Source: Magnaporthiopsis rhizophila
Lineage: Eukaryota > Ascomycota > Sordariomycetes > Magnaporthales > Magnaporthaceae
Assembly (NCBI GenBank): GCA_003049465.1
Contig: PYSS01000017.1
Location: forward strand, 278,636-320,578
Direction of reading: 5' to 3'
Length of the DNA: 41,943 nt
Part shown: positions 31,101 to 41,149 of the stretch, in pieces
Position numbering within the stretch: the stretch's first letter is position 1
Layout of the letters: each line of letters starts with the position of its first letter
Program-made: the position numbers and the translations under genes
Notes under the pieces: model-generated
What the model saw: only the letters and a program-made list of their open reading frames with translations
Database searches by the model: none
Told to the model about the DNA's origin: nothing

Positions 31101-32603
31101 ACGCACTGCCGGATGGCTGAGAGGCTAGAAGATTGTGGGTGGATGCGCCCCTTTGGCACCCTTCTGCTGCGTCAGACAGCGACCGAATGCGCGCGATTTT
31201 TGCTTCTTCCAGCCCTCAAATCTTTGACGTTGCCTTGCTTGTCTTTGCTTTTTCTGCCGCGGCACACAACCTTAAGCAGGTCTCACTGAGACGAGTCCAG
31301 CAGCTTGCGCCACATCTTGTTGACGTCCGGGTGTGTGTGCATGTGCATTGCGTGCGTGGACGAGAGGCGCCCCATGCATCATCACGCATGCCCCTCCCAA
31401 AGTACTCACTTTGTACACGACACTCCAAGAAAAAGGGGCTATATCTGGATGGATTTTGCCGCAGTTATCGCTGGAATGTGGAGAAAGGAGGTCCCAGGTA
31501 TCCTTGACAACAGCAGGGCGTTCACTCCCCGTCAACACAGCGAGATATACGCCCTCTCGGCGTGGCGGATTGGGGCCCAAAGCTCGAGGTAAGATGTTTT
31601 CGCAGCTGTGACTGGCCCGAGGTCGATCTTGTGAGCATCTCCATATTGCGAGAACAAACGCACGTTTCCAGGGAAGAGCCTGGTTGCCAGAGCGGGGTGA
31701 GGCCTTGCCCATCCGTTATCACCTCACAACATCAGAGACGGAGGGGCATTAGCGGCACTTGATTATCATCCTCCTGTGGGTAAAATAAAAATAAGAAAGG
31801 AAGGAGGCAGAGAAAACAAACAGAAACAGAAACAGAAACAAAGGGGGAGACAGCCCGGACAGCCGAGAACATCGGACGGCCACCGCCAGTACCCACCAAT
31901 ATTCAGTCCTGTATGAGGCGTGTGAGGCGCAATTCTGACCGGTGGTGGGTTTTGCCCACGCACACACCTGCAAAGAGGGGCTCGAGGTTTTATCCGTGAT
32001 GTCGTCTTATCGGAACCACTCTTCTTCCTTCAGCTGGATGGTAGGCATCATCCCATCTCCACGCAAGGAACGTGGGGCCTCTCATCTTTCAGGGATGGGC
32101 CTTCTTTCAAGTGCAGCGAGGGGCCGCAGCCAACCACAGCAGTTTTCTGCACAATGTTTCGTTTGTGTGAGCCTCGTGAGCAGTTTCGAGGAGAGGCCAC
32201 GCTGTTATTGACGAATGCAATCGGCCGATGGACACGTCGCGGGCGGCTAACCGTGGTCAAGGACAAGGTCGGGGCGTGAGCGTTGCAGCGAGTGAATGGT
32301 TGGTTGGCTGGCTGTCTGGTTGGTAGAGGCTAGACGCGCCCCTCCCTGTCGTCTGTTCACATCTCTCGCCCGCCCACCGACGAGACACCGGGAGCACCCG
32401 GCGTACGTGGCTGGCACTGGCGCACAACGTACACTCACACCCCGGTGAACAAGACATCCCGACCCTCTTGTGATGTGACAGCTCTCGTCCTCGTCCCACG
32501 GCGGGGTCGGTTCTTTGATGGGATGACTGGTCCCAAAATTTTCTCATTACCGCAACCCCTCCAGGAAGGGCCGGCGGTTGGGCGAGACCGGAGGGCGTAT
32601 CAT
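28140..32603. other. Gene-poor region between the C2H2 gene and URM1
   Basis: The left part should hold the C2H2 3' UTR and the far right the URM1 3' end. I see no supported gene in between. Contents include CCTAGGTACTACCTAGGT (28803-28820), T18 at 29309-29326 and a tandem 12-mer TGACCAGGTTCG (29871-29894). On the minus strand, 31712-31272 reads as a 146-codon frame with donor-like GTGAGT, but it matches nothing I know and I do not call it. Other open frames have no motifs. Confidence 0.45.
29871..29894. repeat. Tandem 12-bp duplication
   Basis: TGACCAGGTTCG occurs twice in direct succession (29871-29882 and 29883-29894). A small intergenic duplication with no inferred role. Confidence 0.7.
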
Positions 32604-33440
32604 TCAGCCCCCATGGAGAGTTGAGACGAATAGGATGTTGTCGCCAGGCTGGATCACATACTCTTCCTCACCCTCGAGCTCCCAGTCGGCGTCGTTGATC
32701 AAGACAAGGATCCCTGGGCGACTGAGAGGCAGCCAAGAAAGAAATAGATAGAGATCAAGGCCAGTCAGAGACACACATTGCCATACACGCCCCTCCCTCC
32801 TCCCCTGCTGGGATTTATTCTCCGACGACTATTGCAGACGATTGGAGACTATAGTGCGCAGCCAAGCGATGCAAATCCCAAAGCAGCCTGTTTCGGCCGC
32901 CGACCTGTGACAGGCCAGCCGGAGAACAGATGGGGAAGAGTAAGGAGGGGGGGAGAGGAGGGGGAATGGGAGGAGAAGGTGACGAGGAGAGAAGCGATCG
33001 CCGCGAAAAAAAGGAGGCTGGACTGACAGGTTGCCATCGAGCACAAAGAGGTCCTTGCGGGCGTCCTTCATCGTGTGACGGCACAAATAGTCGATCAGGA
33101 AAGCTATATTGGCCGGGCTGCCCTGATCGTCGGTGCTCGGCAGGGCGAGCTGGTGGCGGGTCTGATGCGAAAAAAGCATCTCGAGGCCGCCACTGGAGAG
33201 AGCACAAGCCCGAAGAAGGTCGTCTGGTCAGCCACAAAGCCATCTCCGGTGAAAAGGAAAGAAGACAGGCGCAAAAACAAACTGAAAGAGGGAGACTGAC
33301 GAAAACTCGACCACAATGCTGAGCGTGGGAGTTTGTTGCTTGTCTGATGGCGGCGGTGCTGCCGCTGCTGCTGTGTGTGAGGTGGGCGGTGCCACGGCAG
33401 CCTGCGACGCGGCTGAAAAAGCGGCTGGGTCTGAAGGCAT
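32604..33440 (-). CDS. URM1: Ubiquitin-related modifier 1 (sulfur carrier Urm1)
   Basis: Urm1 is thiocarboxylated at its C-terminal Gly by the E1-like Uba4. It then donates sulfur for 2-thiolation of wobble U34 in Lys, Glu and Gln tRNAs; it can also conjugate to proteins under oxidative stress. The CDS is complement(join(32604-32721, 33028-33192, 33301-33440)), 140 residues. Exon 1 ends in TLSIVVEFS, exon 2 begins GGLEMLFSHQ and carries NIAFLIDYLCRH and KDLFVLDGNL, and exon 3 gives RPGILVLINDADWELEGEEE and ends VSTLHGG then stop. The terminal Gly-Gly needed for activation is intact and directly precedes the stop. Both introns are GT-AG with GTCAGT donors. Residues 1-35 form an Ala/Pro/Ser-rich extension not present in yeast Urm1 (about 99 residues); a later start cannot be ruled out, but no other Met lies before the ubiquitin fold. 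Divergent from ELP2. Confidence 0.95.
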
Positions 33441-33847
33441 TGCGTTTGGTCGCCAGTCTCTGCCTGTTTTTCTTCCAGTCTGTTGGGTCGGCGAGAAGGC
33501 TCGATCCAAAATGCAAACGTTGTTTTTGGGCAGGCAGATCCACACGACAGAAATCGCTCCTGCCAGAAAGGACGATCATGATACAGTGTGAGAATATCAC
33601 GTGCGGTACAGAATTCTTGGTTTGGCCATATCTATTTCGCCTATTCCCACTGTGGCTCACCCCTCCAAAGAGTCATGCGCGTCGGCGGCGACAAATGAGG
33701 AAATCCCTTCATAAAAAAAAAAAAAAAGCCGTTGTCAAGTGCCAAAGAAACCCCCGCCTGCAGCAGAGCCAGAAACAGATAGGGCTGCATTACTACCTTG
33801 GCAAAGCAATGACAACAGCATCGAGGCTGAGGTAGGCGATTTATCCG
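33441..33847. promoter_or_regulatory. Shared divergent promoter region of URM1 and ELP2
   Basis: Only 407 bp separate the two start codons, so core promoters and 5' UTRs of both genes must lie here. A CACGTG palindrome (preceded by T, giving TCACGTG) sits at 33598-33603, and a poly-A run (A15, 33713-33727) may keep the region nucleosome-poor. CACGTG is the binding site of bHLH factors such as Cbf1 and Pho4/NUC-1 type regulators. That any of these acts here is inference. Confidence 0.6.
33598..33603. promoter_or_regulatory. CACGTG E-box palindrome
   Basis: A perfect 6-bp palindrome in context TATCACGTGCGG, 158 bp from the URM1 start codon and about 245 bp from the ELP2 start codon. In yeasts TCACGTG recruits Cbf1, which controls sulfur amino-acid genes. 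A single 6-mer is weak evidence on its own. Confidence 0.4.
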
Positions 33848-36845
33848 ATGACCATGGGGCCGCCCAGCATCGATGCCGACGCCATCTACATCTCGGCCGG
33901 CGCCAACAGACACAGTGCTGTTGCTGACTGGAGCCGCGGCGGTACCGTGGCATATGGCACTGACGCAAACATTGCCCTGTGGAAGCCGACTGTGAGTTGC
34001 CGTGCCTGCTATTCATCGTTCACGCTGTTGCCCCTTTTCGAGCCGCGACCAGGGGCCCTGACAGTCACGTGCCGACCCAGGATGAGCGATCTCAGGGTGT
34101 GACGAGGCTGTTGCGCGGCCACAAAGACACCGTCAAGGCTGTCAAGTTCATACCCGCGGGTACTGGGGGCGCCTCCGACGAGGAACCGCTTCGGCCGTAT
34201 CTGGTGAGCGGCGCCGACGACCAGTGTCTGATCCTGTGGGAACTCGGGCCCGACGACACGGCGCTGCTCCATCAGACAGTCCACGAGCACACTGCGCCTA
34301 TCAACTGCATCGCCGTGCTCGGTCCCAGTGCGGCGGCGAGGGCCCGGACCTTGGTTGCATCGGGGGCTGCCGACGCAACCATCAAAATATGGACACTAGA
34401 GGCTGGTGCTCTCCGCCTTCTACAAACCATCCAGACGAAACCCAAGTACTTCCCTCTGGCTCTGGCCTTGAGCCCGCTGGGCGGCGAGGAGGAGTCGTAT
34501 ATCTTGGCTGCGGCAGGCACCAAACCTTTCGTTCAGGTGTTTGCCGCCACTACTAAATATGCCACGGCCACGGCCACCGCTGCCGATGCCGATGCCGCCA
34601 CGGCGTCGAGCACCGATGCAGTCGAGTTTAAACTCCAGGCGACGCTCTCGGGTCACGAGGGGTGGATCAGGTCACTCGATTTTGCCTGGGAGGACGCGCC
34701 CAAGGCGCTCCAGAGCGACTTGCTCCTCGCCTCCGCCAGCCAGGACAAGTATATCCGATTGTGGAGGGTGCACAAGGGCACGGCGGACGGCTCGCCGCCC
34801 TCTACGGCGGCAGGGGCAACATCAGAAGCTGTGGCCGGGTCTTCGTCATCGTCTCTGGCGTTCCCCGGCAAGTCGCCGTCGAACAAGGCACACAAGTTCA
34901 CGGCTGGCACCGCCGAATACTCGGTCTCGTTCGAGGCGCTGCTCCTGGGCCACGACGACTGGATCTACAGCGCAAAGTGGCACTCCTCACCAGTTGCGGC
35001 TGCAGATGGCGGCAACGGCAGGCCGCGACTCCTCTCTACATCGGCTGACAACTCGCTCGCCATATGGGAGGCCGACGTAGACTCGGGCATCTGGATCACC
35101 AGCGCCCGGCTCGGCGAGTTGAGTAAGGAGAAAGGCGCCACCACGGCTACGGGGAGCATCGGTGGGTTCTGGACCGGCCTCTGGTCGCCCTCGGGCCGCA
35201 CCGTTGTGTGTCTAGGCCGCACCGGCAGCTGGAGGCGCTGGGACCTAGAGGCGGACGACAGCAGCGGGGACCACTCCGGCGGCATGTGGCGCCAGGCACT
35301 CTCCGTCTCAGGGCACACAAAAGCTGTCACAGGCATCACTTGGTCCCGCGACGGCGGATACCTGCTATCCACGTCGTCGGACCAGACCACGCGTCTGCAC
35401 GCTGAGTGGAGGGCAAGTGACGAGACCAAAGGAGACGGAGATAGTGAGCAGCCGTTGCCGCCGACGTGGCACGAGATGGCCCGCCCTCAGATCCACGGCT
35501 ACGACCTGAACTGCATAGACAGCCTGGGACCTTCACAGTTCGTCTCGGGCGCCGACGAGAAGCTGATGCGCGTCTTCAGTGCCCCCAAGTCCGTGGCCCG
35601 CCTGCTGACCCGCCTGACTGGCAACGATGCCATCGCCTCGGACTCGGATGACGGAGGCCTAGACGCCCTCCCCGACGCCGCGAACATCCCTGTCCTCGGC
35701 TTGTCCAACAAGGCCGTGGAGGCAGTCGACGACGAAGCAGCCGACGAGGCCGAGGCAGCGGCGGCGGCAGCGGATGCCGCAGCCGAGGACGGCGGGCGCC
35801 GCCAAGACCCTGACGCGGCGACATCGGCACCGCTCTTCCGCACCTCTACGCTGGACCTGGCGCGCCCCCCGTACGAGGACAGTCTGTCTCGGCACACACT
35901 GTGGCCGGAAATCGAGAAGCTGTACGGGCACGGGTACGAGCTGTCGTGCCTGGCGGCGAGCCACGACGGCCGCGTGGTGGCGAGCGCATGCCGTGCCAGC
36001 TCGCTCAACCACGCCGTCATCCGGCTCTTCGCGACCTCGCCGCGCTGGACCGAGGTCCGTCCACCCCTGGCCGCCCACTCGCTCACGGCCACCCGCCTGC
36101 GCTTCAGTCCGGACGACGCCTTCCTCCTCTCCGTCGGCCGCGACCGCCAGTGGGCTGTCTTCCAGCGCGGCGCCGAGGCGCCCTCGCCGGCGGGGGAGGT
36201 AGGAGGCGTGGCCAAGCCCGACGCCGACGCGGAGCTGCGCTACCGTCTCTTCCAGGCGAAACCCAAGGGCCACACGAGGATGATTCTCGACGCTTCATGG
36301 GCCCCTCTACTTGCTGTGGGAGCTCACGGTCCGCTGAGGGCGTTTGCAACGGCCGGCCGAGACAAGAACGTAAAAGTGTGGACTCTGAAAGACAACAAGG
36401 CCGAGGGGGACGGCGGGGTCGAGAGTGCCGCGGCTACCGCGACCCGCACGTTCGAACTCGCTACCACGATTCCCCTAGAGCATGCCGCCACAGCCGTGGA
36501 TTTCCTCTGGCGGCCGCTGGATGGCGGCCTGGTTCTAGCCGTCGGCACAGAGGCGGGCAAGATATCCACCTACATTCTAGACCCGGAGAGTTGGGCTGTA
36601 GTGACGCAACATGATCTCGACTCGCAGTGAGTGACCAAGACAGCCTCTTGTTTTGTTTTGTTTTACCGTCAGCCACTGTACTAACGAAAAAATCCACCAA
36701 CAGCCTATGTTCCTCCAAGCCAATACTGCAGTTGGCCTGGCGGCCGGCGGGTCGGGAAGAAGCCCCGAGGGATCAGCAGCGTGCCGAGCTCGCGGTGGCG
36801 TGCGAGGACTCATCGCTCAGGATATACAAGTTCAGGGGTCTATAG
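33848..36845 (+). CDS. ELP2: Elongator complex subunit Elp2 (WD40 scaffold)
   Basis: Elp2 is the double beta-propeller scaffold of the Elp123 subcomplex of Elongator, which starts synthesis of cm5/mcm5 side chains on wobble U34. The CDS is join(33848-33991, 34081-36626, 36704-36845), 943 residues. Exon 1 carries the N-terminal family block YISAGANRHSAVADW and ALWKPT. Exon 2 carries the WD repeats, starting LLRGHKDTVKAVKF, and the Elp2 hallmark PPYEDSLSRHTLWPEIEKLY (about residues 643-662). It ends with GHTRMILDASWAP (about 777) and GRDKNVKVWTL (about 807). Exon 3 supplies the last blade, PILQLAWRPAG and ELAVACEDSSLRIYKF. Introns are GT-AG with CTGAC and CTAAC branch sites. An alternative ATG lies two codons in (33854). 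The protein is longer than yeast Elp2 (788), partly because of an acidic/poly-Ala insert near 597-630. Reading exon 2 to its first stop (36630) loses the last blade. Confidence 0.95.
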
Positions 36846-37210
36846 GCCAAATGGCGGTAAACGTAGTAGGCTGATTTGGGCGTGGGTGGCGCCAAGCTGC
36901 CATCTATTTTTTCTTTCTTTTCTTTCCCGGCCCCATCAACCTATGCTTGTCAATTTGTTGATATCATCCTCCGTTGCCACCATCGCTCACTGAACGGGAG
37001 TGGCACGGGGAAGCAGCAACCATTCACATTATTCGAATTAAAATGAAAGTGTGTAAACGAACGTTGACCCGTCGGATCATCGTTTACAGCTACGGGCACT
37101 TGTGCCGATGTATTGCGCCCCAAATCCGCCCAAAAAAGCCAAACCAATAAGGGAACATAAAAAGTCAATCTCCCATGCGCCCATCACCGCTCACATGCCT
37201 TGAAGCCACT
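36846..37210. other. Intergenic region after ELP2
   Basis: Presumably the ELP2 3' UTR and the 3' side of the minus-strand acidic open frame, which makes the flanking reading frames convergent. No gene or clear signal is seen. Confidence 0.45.
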
Positions 37211-37696
37211 TCAATAATCATCCTCAACGTCGTCGTCATCCATACCCCCATCCTCCATATCGTCCCCATCTTCAACGAGCTCATCCCCGTCCTCGTCCTC
37301 GAGCTGCTCAACTCCATTTTCCCCCACCTCCACGTCACCGACGTTGATATCATCGACGTATTCTTCCTCGATGGCGTCAGCGTCGCCCTCGTCGCGATTC
37401 CCGTCATCATCGTCGTCATAGCGATCGTCTTCCTCGGCACGCTGGTTCGCCGGGGTCGCGACGCGCTTGTTTTTGGACCACCCCTCGGTTTCTGGAGGTG
37501 GCTGCCGGCGCGGCCGCGACCTGGGCCTGTCCCCGAGGCTGGGCCTGTCCCCGAGGCTGGGCCGTGGTCTTCTGCTGCTGTGCCCCCGCTCTGGTGGTCC
37601 CAGTTGCGCCGCGTCCATTAGGCTTGCGCGCGAACGGTTTTGACCTCCGGTGCCAGCAGGCCTTCCTTTTCGGCCTTGTCGTCGCCCTTGCCGCAT
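37211..37696 (-). other. Open frame with acidic tail, possible C-terminal exon of the AAA gene
   Basis: A 161-codon frame: a basic, Arg/Gly/Pro-rich first half, then GWSKNKRVATPANQ, then about 75 residues dominated by Asp/Glu. The composition resembles charged tails of some nuclear proteins and of fungal AAA ATPases. It lies just downstream of the AAA remnant on the same strand. It could be that gene's last exon, displaced by frameshifts: another frame across 37620-37690 reads GLLAPEVKTVRAQA then stop (37618-37620), which looks like an alternative terminus. I cannot tell which frame was used. Confidence 0.3.
37521..37556. repeat. Tandem 18-bp duplication
   Basis: CTGGGCCTGTCCCCGAGG occurs twice in direct succession (37521-37538 and 37539-37556). 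It duplicates six codons (SLGDRP) in the minus-strand acidic open frame. Confidence 0.8.
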
Positions 37697-38850
37697 TCTT
37701 TCTTTCAGTAATTAGGCGAGGTTAAAGAGTTAGCTTGTACTAGGGCCATGGAGGATCAATGGAACGGTGAATCCCTCGTGTTGCGGACGGGTACTTACAG
37801 TAGTCCTCAAACTCCTTCACGACTTCAGACACGTCGTTGAAGTGTGTTTCTTCCAAAACTGATGTCTCCAAGACCCTTCGTCTTCAGGGCCTGCTTGCTC
37901 TTCGGTCATCTTCTTCTTCGCGTATCTTTTCGAGCCGCTCGTGCGCCGCTCGTGCGATGGCGCTCTGGACCGCGATGCGGATCTGCCGCCCGTTCCACGT
38001 CGGCAGCTGCTTCTTCTCCGTGTCCTTCAAAGTGGCTTACCGCCCACCCCAGTAGGTCCTCGCGATAGTAGTCGATCTTGACGCGCTGCGTCTTGTCGTC
38101 CTTGTCGATGCCATCCAGGATACTGCGCCAGATCTCGCGCGTGCCGTTGATGTCGAATCCTCGTGTAGCTCAGGGCCATGTGGATACGCGATTTGAAGGT
38201 CAAGGTCGATGGAGCCGACGCGGTTCGAGGTCAGGAACGGGATGCCCGAGTAATACTCGAGCGTGCGCAGGAGGGCAGAGACGATGCCGTTGAGGTCTAG
38301 GTTGTTGTGGTGGCGTTCGGCGAGATAGACGTCGGCCTCGTCCAGGAGGAGGACACAGTTCCAGCAGTGGGCAAGCTTGAAGTGGCTCTCGAGCGCCTTT
38401 TGGATCTTTCTCGGGATTGGAACCAAGGTCTCCACAGGTCTGCTCACAGTCAGCTGTCGAGGGGATACAGGTCTCAAGCGCTCTTCTTTGTACTATTATT
38501 GCTGGAGGTACTTACGATGGGATACAGAGGGCGCGGAGGGCTCGTGAAGGCTGCAATAGCCTCGGCAGTGCTCGTCTGCCATGGACAACCGTCAGCTCGA
38601 TCCTGAGAGCGATGCCCGAAACTGAAATGAACATGACTTGCCAACGCCTGGTGGCCCGTGGAGTGGGATGATTCGACCCCGGACCTTGCCGCGAGCGATG
38701 TCGATAGGGGTTCCCGATGTAGAAATGGCCGCCTTTTTGTCCATAGACATGGTCACGGCGTGGTCGCTGACCATGGCCTTCAGAAGCCGTTTGTGTTTCG
38801 AGTTGATGACGAGGTTCTCCCAGCCCTCTCTGATCTTCTCGGGTCTGCCC
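37618..38850 (-). pseudogene. AAA ATPase remnant, truncated and frameshifted
   Basis: This resembles the large fungal family of AAA ATPases whose C-terminal half is a single AAA module. On the minus strand, pieces in different frames read in order as follows: WENLVINSKHKRLLKAMVSD; DIARGKVRGRIIPLHGPPGVGK (Walker A, about 38638-38660); TCGDLGSNPEK near 38400-38440; and IQKALESHFKLAHCW. These are followed by VLLLDEAD (Walker B, 38332-38355), LRTLEYYSG, LTSNRVGSID, SRIHMALSY, FDINGTREIWRSILDGIDKD, TWNGRQIRIAVQSAIA, and NDVSEVVKEFEDY with a GTAAGT donor. At least four single-base frame changes are needed (for example near 38405, 38197, 38165 and 38010). The intron after Walker A lacks a usable in-frame donor. 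The long N-terminal half of the family is absent: homology starts at about 38850, against the neighbouring membrane-protein frame. Non-functional as it stands. Confidence 0.8.
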
Positions 38851-39950
38851 CGGTGCGGTACGCCGTCACACTCTCGACCATGGGCAAGTTTTCACACGAC
38901 GCAACGGGCATCCACGGGATCTCGCCACCCTCGTCGACCTCCCAAGGCCCGACGCCCTGGGCCTCAAACGCCGTCTTTTGCATTATGAACAGATGCCCTT
39001 CCTGCCACTCGCGCTGGTGATGCTGGCCTCGGCCGAGCTTGTTTTGAAGCCAGAAGACGATGCCGGGGATGCACAAGAGGTTGATGAACATGGTGGCGAG
39101 GCCGGTCGTGACCACGGCCACGAACGGGATGAAGGCGAAATTGGTGTGGCGCAGGTTCCGGGTGCGGACGCGGGAGCAGACAGTGGCGTTCCCGGCACCC
39201 TCGGCCGGCCGCCGCAGAAAGTCGGCGAGGCGGAGCGTGGCCGTGCTCCCGTTGGCGGCGCCGGGCACGGCGATGTCGGGCGGGGACGCGAGCCGGGCGG
39301 CCAGGACCTGCATGTTGGCGACGGTGATGTTGAACATGCTCGAGATCTCGACCTGCCACTGGTTGGCGGGCGGGGCGTTGGACCAGACCACGTGCTGCTC
39401 GTCGACGCCGAGCTGGCCGATTATATAGACGACGAAGTCGAGGGCGCGCAGCGCGCGCGTGCTCCGCTCGACGAACTTCTCCATGGCCCCAAACAAATCC
39501 TGCTGCAGCAGGTCGTGCGCGGCCTTCTGCTGCGCGTTGAGCCGGACGCCCGTGGCGCCAGCGTCGTAGGCGCCGAAGTCGTCGACGCCGACCGAGGCGG
39601 GCGCCGAGGCGTTCCGGGACACGCCGCCAAAGGGGGTGCACGAGGTCTCGCTGCTGCAGACGCGGTGCTTCTCGGTGCAGGCGACGAACGACGCCGGCAT
39701 CTGGTCGGCCGTGTAGTACCCTTCGCCGTTCAGGCCGTTCTTGTACCCCACGGCTGTGGCGCGGAACCAGGGGTCGTGGACTGGGGTCTGGTACATGGCC
39801 TCGTTGCGAAGGATTATCAAGGTGACATCGGCATTTTCAACGGCGAGCGGCGGAATCGGTTTCCATTCTGGCCCGCTGCTGCTGTCACGGTCGAAGGCTA
39901 GGGAGCGGATGGCTCTTGGCAAACGGTTGTTGTGCTGTTAGCTTCTTTCT

Positions 39951-40003
<53 letters not shown>

Positions 40004-40004
40004 G

Positions 40005-40038
<34 letters not shown>

Positions 40039-41149
40039 NCCCTGGGCTTTGGGGTTATTGTATCTTACTTTAGATAATAAGGTGTGTCCGTCGTCTTATT
40101 GCTGACCGCCAGTGTGTAGTTTGAAAGGGCATATGGCCCAAGGTTGTAAGTTTTATAAAGAATCCCGGTCGGAGGCACTCTGCCCACCAACACACCCGAA
40201 GGCCGCTCTGCCGTCCAAGGGCTCGAATAGTTCTCGGTCTTTATTGGGGCACAAGTCAAAATTCTCTGGTACTTTATTCTCTCTTCTGGTGGAGCGTTGA
40301 TGCCGAGATGGGTATTAGAATCGACAAGGCCAGTATCCAGTGTCATCGCGCCGTTGGGCTGGACACAAATATCGTCCGTAAATGGGCACGGTACGTCGAC
40401 GTGCATGGATATTGGTACTTTGCTGGCAGGAAAGTCCTTGCAAACACTCGGCTCTCGGTCTCCCGCTATCGCTGGGCCGTAGCAAGTTTGGCCGTATTCG
40501 GTGGCGCGGTCGTAGGACCATTTCCGTTCGACAGCGACTCTTGCGCGAGCGTCGGATCCCATTTCCCATTTGTGACTGCGAGGAGCGGCAGCCTACCGCA
40601 TTCTTTCCCAGTTAAAAGCACATCGCTATCTAGAAGCTGAATTCTTGAAGATAGCAGGGACGAGCCTGTAAGTAGGGCGACGAATAAGATCGCGATTGGG
40701 AGCAGGGCTATTGAGCCGCGAAAAACGCCTCGTGATTTCCCTCTCCATACCCAGGCCAATCGAACCAGCATCCATGACGTTGCCGCTGCCGTTGTCGTGT
40801 TACGTAGGAGGGCTTGGCGCTGGTGGTGTAATCCGGAGCGAGCGTTTGGCGTGGACCGGGCCTGGTGGACAAAAAAGCAGATGATAGACCAAAGATGGCC
40901 CATAGACAGGCTTACAAAGAGCGCCAGAGCAGCGATGAGTATAGAGCCGACATCTTGTGTGACTGTGAGAGTGAGGGTGTCGGCTGTGGTAAAAAGAGAA
41001 TAATCATCAGCGGTGTCCGCGAGCCCATATCAAGTGCATGTGGGGATAGTTTAGTGGCTTTCGAGTAACAAAAAAAATCCTGATACCTGGAGCATTAGGG
41101 ACTTACACTGATAGTTCTTCCACACGCCAAGGTACACTGATCCGGACAT
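38780..41149 (-). pseudogene. Fungal multi-exon membrane protein of unknown function, frame-disrupted
   Basis: Belongs to a widespread unnamed family of ascomycete membrane proteins with a Cys-containing extracytoplasmic domain. Model on the minus strand: exon 1 is 41149-41107 (MSGSVYLGVWKNYQ), with intron 41106-40984. Exon 2 is 40983-40069, with intron 40068-39915 (GTAAGA donor, CAAG acceptor). Exon 3 is 39914-38780. Exon 2 shows TM segments (SILIAALALFVSLSMG; LLPIAILFVALLTG), LHHQRQALLRN and VLLTGKECG. After a frame change at about 40500-40590 it shows CPFTDDIC, MTLDTGLVDSNTHLGIN and ILTCAPI. Exon 3 shows NADVTLIILRN, CTEKHRVC, a last TM (VAVVTTGLATMFINLL) and MQKTAFEAQGVGPWE. The last ~20 codons run out of frame through AAA-remnant sequence, so the native stop is lost or moved. 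Poly-A with an N fills intron 2. With one indel it might still be a live gene mis-sequenced; no function is known to me. Confidence 0.7.
39952..40039. repeat. Poly-T tract with GGGG interruption and N
   Basis: T51 (39952-40002), GGGG, T32 (40007-40038), then a single N. It lies inside the second intron of the minus-strand membrane protein gene, where it reads as poly-A. The N and the extreme length suggest an unresolved homopolymer, so the true intron length is unknown. Confidence 0.85.

Noticed and set aside
31272..31712. Minus-strand 146-codon frame with a GTGAGT donor and a short following frame MWRKLLDSSQ
   Set aside because: I could not match it to any family or assemble a convincing multi-exon product; a blastx search would decide.
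33979..34080. Extension of the long ELP2 exon upstream of 34081
   Set aside because: It reads through an intron (GTGAGT donor at 33992, CAG acceptor at 34080); the true N-terminus is on the separate exon 33848-33991.
38978..39901. 307-codon plus-strand frame opposite the membrane protein gene
   Set aside because: Antisense shadow of GC-biased codons; the minus strand carries the family motifs and membrane segment.
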